From: Cornus controversa
Taxonomy: Eukaryota; Streptophyta; Magnoliopsida; Cornales; Cornaceae
Direction of reading: 5' to 3'
Length of the DNA stretch: 64,000 nt
Assembly: GCA_026545225.1 (NCBI GenBank)
Contig: CM048850.1
Span: 29,751,797 to 29,815,796 of the forward strand
Shown here: piece by piece, positions 52,185 to 57,988 of the stretch
Layout: each line of letters begins with the position of its first letter
How positions within the stretch are numbered: position 1 is the first letter of the stretch
Notes under the pieces: model-generated
Told to the model about the DNA's origin: nothing
Database searches by the model: none
Seen by the model: only the letters and a program-made list of their open reading frames with translations
Translations under genes and position numbers: made by a program

Positions 52185-52902
52185 GGAGCTTTAATTCTAA
52201 GCTAATTTAAAAACCCTGAGGTCATTGTACTTGCATCTATGGAACTACACCAGACCTTACCTGGTTGCTTTATCAAAAATCAAAATCATAGTACCAACAA
52301 AGCACATAAAACTAATGGATTCCCAAAGTTGGAAAGTTAGTGAACATATACTATATATACAAATACACACTATATAATTTCGATTCAGACCAGCACATAT
52401 ATATATGTGTGTTTGTGTATGTAGATATATAAGTACATATAAAGAGAGAGAAGAGCTTTAATTCTAAGCTTATTTAAAAAACCCTAGATCATTGTACTTG
52501 AGGTCTATGGAAGTGCACTAGACCTTACCTAGCTTGTTGCTTTATCAAAAATCAAAATCAAGTGTACCAACAAACTAAACACATAAAATTAATGGATACC
52601 AACACTTGGAAACCGAGTGAACATATATATATATACACACACACAATTACATAATTATACACACACTAATTAAAGAGGTGCTTTCTGAAATTAATTGGGT
52701 TATATGAGCTAGAAACATACTTGGAGCTGGAAAACTCATAGAGCCTTCCTTTCTGAGAGAAGATGATCAAAGCAACTTGGGCATCACAGAGCACAGATAG
52801 CTCATAGGCCTTCTTCAACAGTCCGTTTCGTCGCTTTGAGAAGGTCACTTGTCTGCTTGAGGCATTCTCGATTCGCTTCATCTGAACCTTTCCTCTCACC
52901 AT
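25984..52902 (-). CDS. AGL42: MIKC MADS-box transcription factor, SOC1/AGL42-like, seven coding exons
   Basis: Coding exons on the minus strand are 52902-52721, 30109-30025, 26896-26835, 26715-26616, 26520-26479, 26380-26339 and 26100-25984 (182, 85, 62, 100, 42, 42 and 117 bp; 209 residues plus TAG). All junctions are GT/AG and keep frame. Sizes 62, 100, 42 and 42 are those of MIKC genes. The MADS domain is residues 1-60 ([20 protein letters not shown] at the start), followed by MQKTIERYR and a K domain of about 85-171 with QIEQLKEK. The C-terminal SOC1 motif [11 protein letters not shown] is at 194-204. The protein should bind CArG boxes as a dimer in the nucleus. Relatives control flowering time and flower senescence. 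[16 protein letters not shown] and KIELLE are nearer AGL42 than SOC1. Intron 1 is 22.6 kb. No damage is seen. Confidence 0.95.
27225..29104 (+). mobile_element. Ty1/copia pol remnant in MADS-box intron 2
   Basis: Plus-strand order typical of Ty1/copia. The GAG-pre-integrase region is at about 27235-27320 ([20 protein letters not shown]). An integrase C-terminal piece is at 27471-27580 ([14 protein letters not shown]). Reverse transcriptase covers about 27690-28360 ([32 protein letters not shown], and LYVNDFIF where active enzymes have YVDD). RNase H covers about 28390-29060 ([20 protein letters not shown]). Stops, shifts and an internal integrase deletion are present; gag and the 5' LTR are missing. 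It ends in a polypurine tract TTCAAGGGGGA at 29104. It lies antisense to the host gene. Confidence 0.92.
29105..29601 (+). mobile_element. Copia 3' LTR, tentative end
   Basis: The LTR begins TGTCAGGAAGC directly after the polypurine tract. It contains a TATA-like TATAAATAGG at 29338-29347. The end at AAATAACA near 29601 is only a guess from the CA dinucleotide. No target duplication can be tested, because the left side of the element is lost. Confidence 0.6.
29602..30024. other. Remainder of MADS-box intron 2, no feature seen
   Basis: AT-rich intron sequence between the copia LTR and exon 2. No coding or repeat signal is recognised. Confidence 0.5.
30115..31630. other. Intron 1 proximal to exon 2, mostly unremarkable
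   Basis: AT-rich sequence. Around 30543-30592 a short GC-richer string (CCCAGACCCTGCTCAAGCGG and following) resembles a dispersed plant repeat I have met before but cannot name. Nothing else is supported. Confidence 0.45.
31636..32206 (-). mobile_element. TRIM family 1, complete copy C (571 bp, TSD AACAT)
   Basis: LTRs are 31636-31885 (250 bp) and 31955-32206 (252 bp). In plus orientation they begin TGTAATACCCCGCTCC and end GGTTACTACA. The internal region 31886-31954 holds, on the minus strand, the primer site TTGGTATCAAAGCC, the hairpin CCGACG-AGGA-CGTCGG and GGGGGTGGAT before the LTR. AACAT flanks both sides (31631-31635 and 32207-32211). The two LTRs differ by roughly ten positions, so the copy is not very recent. 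It is in the same orientation as the host MADS-box gene. Confidence 0.95.
32212..32930. other. Intron sequence between TRIM copy C and the next LTR cluster
   Basis: AT-rich, no coding signal. There are A runs near 32909. Nothing recognised. Confidence 0.4.
33033..33920 (+). mobile_element. TRIM family 2, carrying TRIM family 1 copy D inside
   Basis: The left repeat 33033-33149 (TGTTAGCATAGTCCCACATC) and right repeat 33828-33920 (TGTAGGATACC) share TACCTTTGGAAT.TGCAGT, then ATATAC, CATGGGCACCCTCT and TTTTCAAGGAT. The right repeat lacks a short stretch (CCCACATCG region). After the left repeat comes the primer site GGTATCAGAGCAAG (33727-33740), then CGCAGG...CCTGCG able to pair, and GAGGGGAG before the right repeat. 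Without the nested element it would be about 310 bp. No exact target duplication was found. Confidence 0.72.
33150..33721 (-). mobile_element. TRIM family 1, complete copy D (572 bp, TSD ATTAC)
   Basis: LTRs are 33150-33398 and 33473-33721 (249 bp each), with about 74 bp between them. Exact ATTAC copies lie at 33145-33149 and 33722-33726. The two LTRs are almost identical, making this one of the younger copies. It landed at the junction of the LTR and primer site of the TRIM family 2 element. Confidence 0.95.
34445..35255. other. Decayed internal region of a copia-like element, no domain recognised
   Basis: The sequence lies between the presumed LTRs 32931-34437 and 37090-37668 but shows no polymerase or gag motif on either strand. 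It could be a non-coding, large derivative element or unrelated intron sequence. Confidence 0.35.
35261..36152 (-). mobile_element. TRIM-like element family 3 (892 bp, TSD CTATG)
   Basis: Direct repeats 35261-35481 (221 bp) and 35934-36152 (219 bp) begin TGTTAGAAATAAAGAA and end with CTACCA and CTAACA. CTATG flanks both outer ends (35256-35260 and 36153-36157). On the minus strand the base string after the upper repeat reads TGATATTAGAGCC, a decayed Met-tRNA primer site. GTTTGTGGAGGC precedes the lower repeat as polypurine tract. The 452-bp interior has a 62-codon open frame on the plus strand (35499-35687) with no recognised domain. The element is non-autonomous. Confidence 0.9.
36158..37089. 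other. Copia LTR-like end sequence, plus strand, partial
   Basis: Near 36490-36690 the order GATTTTGACCCTAAC, GACGTTTTCCCACCTTAAGG, TTTTACCATGTTAAAAT and ATTCACCCCCTCTTGG resembles the 3' end of many plant copia LTRs. No matching second LTR was found, so this is reported as a likely fragment only. Confidence 0.4.
37090..37668 (-). mobile_element. Second copia-type LTR, presumed 5' LTR
   Basis: It is similar to 34030-34437 (ACTCGTGAACTAC.. and ACTCGTAAATTAC.., TACTACTATAGAATTA, CTCATAAGTCTCAA, AAGTATCTATTTATA, ATTCCTTGTT) and to 32990-33020. On the minus strand it starts TGTCTTAGGTATTGTA near 37668 and is followed below 37095 by GTATCAGAGTTGATGG, a decayed Met-tRNA primer site. This fits a minus-oriented element whose 3' LTR is 32931-34437. 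Confidence 0.55.
37669..38450. other. Intron 1 sequence, nothing recognised
   Basis: AT-rich. It includes repeated short strings such as CTCGTTTAATAAAC and GTGTCATA, but no coding or mobile-element hallmark could be fixed. Confidence 0.4.
38455..38790 (+). pseudogene. LINE (L1-type) C-terminal remnant, zinc-binding region
   Basis: The plus-strand frames read [20 protein letters not shown] and later [32 protein letters not shown]. This matches the zf-RVT region after reverse transcriptase in plant L1-type LINEs (pattern E..DHLFF.C.F...IW and W.IW..RN...H). The frame shifts at least once and carries stops. Only the 3' end of the element remains. No poly(A) tail is obvious. Confidence 0.65.
38791..40215. 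other. Intron 1 sequence, no supported feature
   Basis: AT-rich with homopolymer runs (38990-39003). Around 39580-40140 base composition rises, with strings such as TCCGCGAAGTTCGCG. This part may be an eroded LTR but has no matching partner here. Confidence 0.4.
40216..40450. repeat. 117-bp tandem duplication in intron 1
   Basis: 40216-40332 and 40333-40450 are parallel: ACTTCTTTAT, then TGCATGCTTG, ACTGAGATT, TACATGCA, ATTAAATAATTGGTTAAAAC, ACAAGTTACATTATTTA and AAGCCTCAAC. They differ at about 15% of positions, so the duplication is older than the polygalacturonase array. Confidence 0.85.
40948..41815. mobile_element. Non-autonomous DNA transposon with TIRs of about 85 bp (868 bp, TSD TAATAAA)
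   Basis: The left end starts TGGACAATACTTGGGTCCAA. The reverse of the right end starts TGGATAATACTTGTGTCTAA. Both continue with CTATGCGAACCAAGTTGG, TTCTCCT, ATGTGG and TCAATAAAAGTGTG, about 85 bases at roughly 85% identity. TAATAAA stands directly outside both ends (40941-40947 and 41816-41822). The interior is AT-rich and full of TA, TG and CT microsatellites without coding capacity. Long TIRs suggest a Mutator-type derivative, but the 7-bp duplication is shorter than the usual 9, so the superfamily is left open. Confidence 0.85.
41160..41450. repeat. Microsatellite cluster (CT, TG, TA)
   Basis: CT and TG runs near 41180-41220 and a TA run followed by TG near 41405-41447, all within the TIR element. 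Confidence 0.85.
42141..42293. repeat. 84-bp tandem duplication
   Basis: TTCATAATTTCACATCAAAG starts both copies (42141 and 42225). Each is followed by CATCACAAATGGACT and the TATATATAGTTATATCTATA string. The second copy is cut before the CT microsatellite at 42298. Confidence 0.9.
42947..43052 (-). mobile_element. tRNA-derived SINE with poly(A) tail
   Basis: On the minus strand the sequence reads AGCCCTTGTGGCTGAGTGG (A-box TGGCTGAGTGG, near 43039-43028), then GGTTCAACTCTCCCC (B-box, 42998-42987) about 40 bases later. After a short body it ends in 11 A at 42957-42947. This is the layout of a plant tRNA-derived SINE. The target duplication could not be fixed. It lies in intron 1 in the same orientation as the gene. 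Confidence 0.75.
43265..46225. mobile_element. Gypsy Tat/Ogre-like LTR sequence, broken by a solo LTR
   Basis: Long non-coding sequence with LTR-like features. There is TATA-like CTCTATAAATTCC near 44193 followed by a leader-like region. Further on come GGACACAGTCTTAAA and GAATTCGTAGGCAGCTTAAG near 46020; the string CGTAGGCAGC is common in plant Tat/Ogre elements. It continues after the solo LTR at 49233 to about 49670. A degenerate duplication of about 162 bp lies at 43831 and 43993. No polymerase domain is present, so the family is a guess. Confidence 0.4.
46974..47432 (-). mobile_element. TRIM family 1, copy E (459 bp, one LTR deleted inside, TSD GTAGG)
   Basis: The ends TGTAATACCCCGCTCC and GGTTACTACA are flanked by exact GTAGG copies (46969-46973 and 47433-47437). 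The left LTR and internal region are near complete. The right LTR lacks about 110 bases from its start: ATACCAACTGT passes directly to CCTACATATAAG near 47284. The element is nested in the solo LTR, so it inserted after that LTR had formed or while it was still part of a full element. Confidence 0.92.
47820..48110. repeat. Degenerate tandem array in the solo LTR
   Basis: About eight copies of TCGGAGTTGTCCAA(A/T)CATG-like strings are separated by 20-50 bases. This is an LTR-internal array of a different sequence from those of the minus-strand chromovirus. Confidence 0.75.
49238..51685. other. Intron 1 sequence near exon 1, microsatellites only
   Basis: The first 440 bases continue the Tat/Ogre-like LTR. 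The rest is AT-rich with a TA run passing into AG repeats at 49936-49985. No gene or clear mobile element. Confidence 0.5.
51690..51800 (-). mobile_element. Possible tRNA-derived SINE fragment
   Basis: On the minus strand TAGCCCGGATGG (A-box-like) is followed, about 40 bases on, by GAGTTCGATCCTCGC (B-box-like). Spacing and order fit a tRNA-derived head. No poly(A) tail or duplication was seen, so this is weaker than the copy at 42947-43052. Confidence 0.45.
52104..52640. repeat. 284-bp tandem duplication next to MADS-box exon 1
   Basis: GACCAGCACATATAT begins both copies (52104 and 52388). Shared blocks are the AG run, GAGCTTTAATTCTAAGCT, CATTGTACTTG, TGCTTTATCAAAAATCAAAA, GTACCAACAAA and GTGAACATATA. 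The second copy ends about 80 bases from the exon 1 donor. The copies differ at roughly 10-15% of positions and in microsatellite length. Confidence 0.88.
52721..52902 (-). CDS. AGL42: MADS-box gene coding exon 1 (DNA-binding domain)
   Basis: This exon encodes residues 1-60 plus two bases of codon 61. Key residues of the MADS domain are present: [32 protein letters not shown] and LIIFS. The donor is AA|GTATGT at 52720-52719. Codon 61 (AA+C, Asn) is completed by exon 2, 22.6 kb away. An open frame continues into the intron and stops within about 18 codons, which is not coding. Just before the ATG the minus strand reads TATAG|GAG, so an acceptor at 52906-52907 of a leader intron is possible, as is known for SOC1-type genes. 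Confidence 0.95.
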
Positions 52903-54150
52903 CTCCTATATGTATATATATATATGGAATTGTAGAAAATTAAGCTAAAATATATGTAAATTAAAATTATATATATCAATTCAATGTAACCCTAAACAAG
53001 ATCGCCATGAAATGAACAGAAACAAAAACTCATTACTCACCAAATATAGAAAGAATCTCAATCAAAGTTGTAGTTGAGCTCAGAAAAAGACCAAAATAAT
53101 AAAGAAGATTTATGAAGAGGAAACACAAGATGATGATTTCATATATTAAAGGAGAGAAAAATAGAAGTAATATATATATAGGCTAATAGCAAAGTCACAA
53201 CCCAAGAGATCCAAGAAACTTGGAAGACCAAAATCACATGATGTTGTGATCAAAACATGGTAAAAAGAACAAAGTCAAAACCTAGAAGATCTAGAGCACA
53301 GAAACGCACACATGAAGCTAGAAATTAAAATTTCACAAGAACTGTAAATACCCAGAAAACCCAGAAAGACTAAGTGGTCAACAATGGACCAGGAAGATGG
53401 TACTATAAGATTTTCACAAGAATACATATATGGTAACGACCAAAACCCAGAAATGTATAAGGAACATAGACACAGAGGATCTTTCAATACTTGATGATGC
53501 TTCAATCTCTTTATTTCTCAGACCACAAAACACAATGTTTCCATATATATCTCTTATTCTCTCTGTCTTTTATCTATCAAGTTCTCACCCCCCACAAAAA
53601 GTATATAAGAAAAAGATAAAAGAAAAAAAGAAAAAAGCAAAGCACTACAAAAGTGGAGAAGAGAGAGAAGAATAAAAAATTTCAGAACCTCATTGTTTTC
53701 TTATTTGGGTAAATTTTAGAAAAGAAAGAGTAAAGAGAAAGAGAGAGCAGTAGAAAGAAAATATATTATACTATTATAAATAGGTCTTTTCCTTTTTTTT
53801 TTTATTATTTTCTTTTTGACAAGCTATCAATAGCTAAGACACAAACAGAAGGTTTAATGGAGCAAAGTGATACTGTATATTTCATATAAAAACTAGTTTA
53901 AAGTGGTCAGTGACGTGATGTCGACATATCGTACGATGATGTGATTGACAAACGAATCATATATCGACAACGCATTAACTTTGATTATCTTTTTGTGTCC
54001 AATAAGACCGGACCAACGCACGTGGCTCACCTTGTTTGGAGAGACTGGTTATGCTCCCTTTTTATAGTATATTTATTTAGGTTATGCTTAATTAAGTATG
54101 TGTAATTATATATATTAGTACAAATTTACAAGCTCAGGTTTGGCTGGTCA
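52903..54150 (-). promoter_or_regulatory. Leader and promoter region of the MADS-box gene
   Basis: Directly before the ATG the minus strand reads CATATAG|GAG, a possible acceptor of a leader intron. Further up are AG-rich stretches (53640-53760 on plus). A G-box CACGTG is at 54019-54024, about 1.1 kb from the ATG, and a TGACGTGA string is near 53909. A TATA box could not be chosen with confidence among several AT-rich candidates near 53765-53785. No transposon hallmark is seen in the first kilobase. Confidence 0.45.
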
Positions 54151-57100
54151 GGTGGCGGCAAGTTGCACGAGTTTGTACATCTCTCTCTCAATATTATATA
54201 TATATATATATATACACACACACAAATATATATAGATATAAAAAGGTTAATTACAGAAAACCTTTTTGCACTTGTAATATTTCTGCATATAACTTTCGGA
54301 ACTATTTTTTTTTTCATACAAATCCCTAAATTATATCAAGGTAAATTATGCTCACATTGCGTTTGAGTTTATTATCATTAGATTAAAGTTTTTAAAAAAT
54401 TACTTAGAAAAAGTTGACAATTAAAATCTCCCCTAACATTTTATATTAATTTACCAATTTATTCCCATATATTAAATCATATTTAAAAAATATATATATG
54501 TCAATAAACTGAAATGACTAAAAGCCCCAAACCACCTCTTAGCTCCATGTTCACCCTACCACGGTTGAATCCACCACCTCTATTACATCTCATTCTCTCT
54601 CACACATAACATAACACACACATATCTTTCTAATTTGCCCCTCCACCACCGGCCCCTCACTAACTCCTTCCACCATTTCCTTTCCTTCCACTGCCACCCT
54701 CTACCACTTCCATCTCATTCAACTTGTAATCCCACCACCACTTGCTACCTACTTCTACCTCCATCCATGACCTTATTTTTCACCTCCTTCCTCTCTCTCT
54801 CTCTCTCTCTCTCCCTCTCCCCCCTCTTGTATTGTCTATCTAACTCTTCAGAAACAAAAATTACACAAACCAATAAATTTGAAAGAGGTCCTTTTTTCCC
54901 CACCCATCACCGCCAAACAAATATCCAAAAAAGCCAATCAATTTTTTTTCCACCACAATCAAAGAAGTCAGTTGAATCAATAATCCAAACATATAAGTAT
55001 ATAACCAACCCTTGCAGCCATTACATTTCATCGATGGCTCTCAAAAGGAAGTAACTTTCCCAAGTTCAATCAACCATCATCTTCAAAATTCTCTATTTAT
55101 TGTCACCGATGGCATCAATGTTCCATAGACTAATTTTGAACCAAAATTATACATACACATGCACTGTATACATATTTTTTGTCATTCCGAAACAAAACCC
55201 ATTTTTGGCATATATACATACATGCATGCATACAATATATATATATATATACACATATATATATATACATATATACATGTTATATACACCCCCATTTTGC
55301 CCCACCCAATTTTCAAACACTATTCAACCTTTCGACATAAGCGAACTCCCAAATTTTGGCCTTCCAGTGCACATTATGCCGAGGCCTAACTAATCTGAAC
55401 ATCATATGATACATCCAAATTCACCATCGCATTTAGAACATCCCAAAACCTCAGAGACAATAGGGATCACATCATATTTCGATCCCAGACACTTGATTGT
55501 CCAAGAAGGGTAAAATTGTAATTTTACACTTTAAATCAAAACATATGAATCTAAATATTGGATTAACAAACAAACTATACAAACATAACCAGAACACTTC
55601 AAAACCTTAGGGAAGCTTAGGAATCACTTCATAAAGTGACCTTAATCAAGCAATAATCATAAAAGCAAAATCATAATTTTGCTCCTGAACAAATCCATAC
55701 ATATATCAAGACAAATCTTGAATGAAAGGCTCTGATTAGCCAAATGCAGCCTCATCTAGTCCAAGAAACACACATTCACTCAAATCACCATTGTAGTAGC
55801 AAAGAAGTACAACAACCCACACTTAAAGTTGCGAGTGGCTCTGTTTCATCACAAAAACATGGTGTCTGCATCCGTAGATGTGGACACCCAAAAATTAACT
55901 AAATGAAAAATCACATTTCATCAACTCCCACATCGAATGCAAATGCAAAGTTGAGGCATTTTGGCTCTCCTATAAAAGGAGTAACTCATCCCACATCAAA
56001 AAAGAAGCCTCATTTGAGACTTCTGAGAGTCTATAAGTATGAGACTCTCCTCTCCTTCTTCATACATGGACAACCATCACCACACACACACACTCTAGCC
56101 TCAATACTCTCTCCATTCAATTATATGACAACATGATCATAATCATTCATGCATTTCCAAAATATCATATAGGAGACATAATTCATAATAGTTTGTCTTG
56201 GTTACTAATACATTTCTTTAATTTTCATAGACAGGTGTTTAGTAAATTGCAAGAAATGTCAAAGAATCTGCTAAAAAAAATGCATGGCATTCATGCCATA
56301 AAAATGCCAAAACAAAAATGGCCCTTATGCTAGGAAATAAATGAACTATGGACTAATGGCAGTTAAGTAAATCAATCATAGGAATTATGTTTTGAGCTGC
56401 TCATAGAAATGCTTTCAAATAACACTTTCAAATTGAAAATTTTAAAGCATGTTTACCCCTTTTTTGCCTCACACTAGCACTCATGATGCACTGCATACCT
56501 TGATATTAACCCTTTAATTAGAAAGAGAGGTTGTAAACTTGTCAATCTATTATGTTATTTATCGCAGATCAATAGCAAAAGAATGGCGGGGCCTAATCCA
56601 TCTCACTCGAATAATCAACCAAAGAAGGTCACTCTCGATGGAGTGGCTGAAGGTTTGAAGAATCGAGAGCTGATCCTTTTTAGGATCAACCACCACAAAC
56701 AAGACTAACGTAATTAGTCTTACAAAGGATAACCTAACCACTAAGCCTAACGGTTATTCACAACCCTGAGGTGAATCTTTCATGCATTCATATATGCAGG
56801 TTCTTAACTAACCCGAGGGATTTGTGTTCCAAATATTCAAAGACTACAGTAAAAGCCAAAGCCTTAAAGACCATAGTCGCTAGGAATTTTCATTTCTCAG
56901 TTCTAAAATCTTTCCATGAGCCAATGTATTTTATTTCCTTCCCATGAAAAAGTTTAAGAAAATCTATGTACATTTCTTTTTTCATTGTATTATAATTCTG
57001 ATACATTGTAAGACCCCTAAGCTGGGGCATTTGTAGAATGACATTGCGCTCTTCAATTATTTTGAATATCCAAGCAAGTGTCAATAGAAGGCATGTCCCT

Positions 57101-57466
57101 CGCCAATTGCATTGTCATGTTTAAAAATCCTTTACAGTGAAAAATGCCACTAGGACATGCACTGGATTAAGAATTTCATCCAAGCAATCCTATTACACAA
57201 ATTTTTCATATAGGTATAAGCAAAAATGTGAGAGCAAAGTGGACCAAGCATAACTACAAACAAGCTTTTTAGATCAACATACATGATAAGACTCAACACT
57301 GATAATCCTAGCCAAATATCCACTAATTGGGATAAAAACATTGTTCGCAAGTCAATCACCCCTCTCCTAATGATAAATCCAGGGCTTTTACCTGCTATTG
57401 GTAAGATTGAGCGATCCAAACAACTCATCTTTCCTGCCCCCTGAGAAACCAAAAATACCCATGATC
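54151..57466. other. Region upstream of the MADS-box gene, no gene supported
   Basis: Microsatellites (TA near 54195 and 55230-55275, CT near 54790-54815) and low-complexity frames. Near 55879-56110 the order CTCCCACATCGAATGC, CTCCTATAAAAGGAG (TATA box in a small inverted repeat), CATCCCACATC and pyrimidine-rich leader looks like an LTR or a small retroelement promoter. No partner repeat was found. At 56584-56709 a 41-codon frame (MAGPNPSHSN start) follows a possible acceptor, but no domain is recognised. Confidence 0.4.
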
Positions 57467-57988
57467 GAGACCTGCACGATTTTGCTCTTGGGTTTTACCC
57501 TAAAAGGCCTTATACCATTTGAAGAGAACACACTATATATAAGCACATCCCCTTCACCACACTCAGGTGATGTAGGATCGAATACCCTATACCCTGTTAG
57601 TGTGGTAGCTCAGCCCAGTGTCTGTCTTCGCACCCGTCCACTCACACCTGTCCACAAGGGTTACTACAATTCACCCTCCTACGAGGCCCGACGTACTCGT
57701 CGGCACACTTTCGACTGGGTTCAGGCTATGATACCAACTATAATACCCTGCTCCAACACATGGTATGATATTGTCCGTTTTGGGCTTGAGCCCGCACAGT
57801 TTTGCTGTTGGATTTTACCACAAAAGGTCTCATACCATTTGAAGAGAACATACTACATATAAGCACATCCCCTTTTCCACACTCAGGCGATGTGGGATAG
57901 AGCACCATATACCCTGTCAGTGTGGTAGCTCAACCTAGTGTCTCTTTTTGCACCTACCCACATCACACCCATCCACAAGGGTTACTAC
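57467..57988 (-). mobile_element. TRIM family 1, copy F (left LTR truncated)
   Basis: The left LTR lacks about its first 55 bases and begins at the CTGCACGATTTTGCTCTT part. The internal region (hairpin CCGACG-AGTA-CGTCGG on minus) and the right LTR, ending GGTTACTACA at 57988, are complete. The right end abuts the 3' side of a chromovirus LTR. No target duplication remains. Confidence 0.88.

Larger units (their letters stand above)
30110..52720 (-). other. Giant coding intron 1 of the MADS-box gene (22,611 bp)
   Basis: The intron is bounded by donor GTATGT at 52720 and acceptor CTCAG at 30110. It holds, from right to left in window coordinates, a local duplication, a SINE-like sequence, a 3-kb solo LTR with a nested TRIM, Tat/Ogre-like LTR sequence, another SINE, a long-TIR DNA element, a LINE tail, and a cluster of TRIM and copia LTRs. 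No unrelated host gene was found inside. The first intron of SOC1-like genes is often the longest and can hold regulatory elements, but this size is due mainly to transposons. Confidence 0.9.

Noticed and set aside
52666..52720. Coding continuation of the MADS exon past the donor site
   Set aside because: The family junction is after the second base of codon 61, GTATGT is a strong donor, and the extension stops after about 18 unrelated codons.
54635..55054. 139-codon open frame on the plus strand
   Set aside because: Low-complexity Pro/Ser/Leu reading of CT- and CAC-rich DNA with no domain and no supported start or splice context.
57150..57452. 100-codon minus-strand frame as a gene
   Set aside because: No recognised motif, no matching exon structure, and it ends at the border of a TRIM copy.
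57398..57862. 154-codon open frame as a protein gene
   Set aside because: Most of it is antisense TRIM LTR and internal sequence. Codons before 57467 are unrelated flank and no domain is present.
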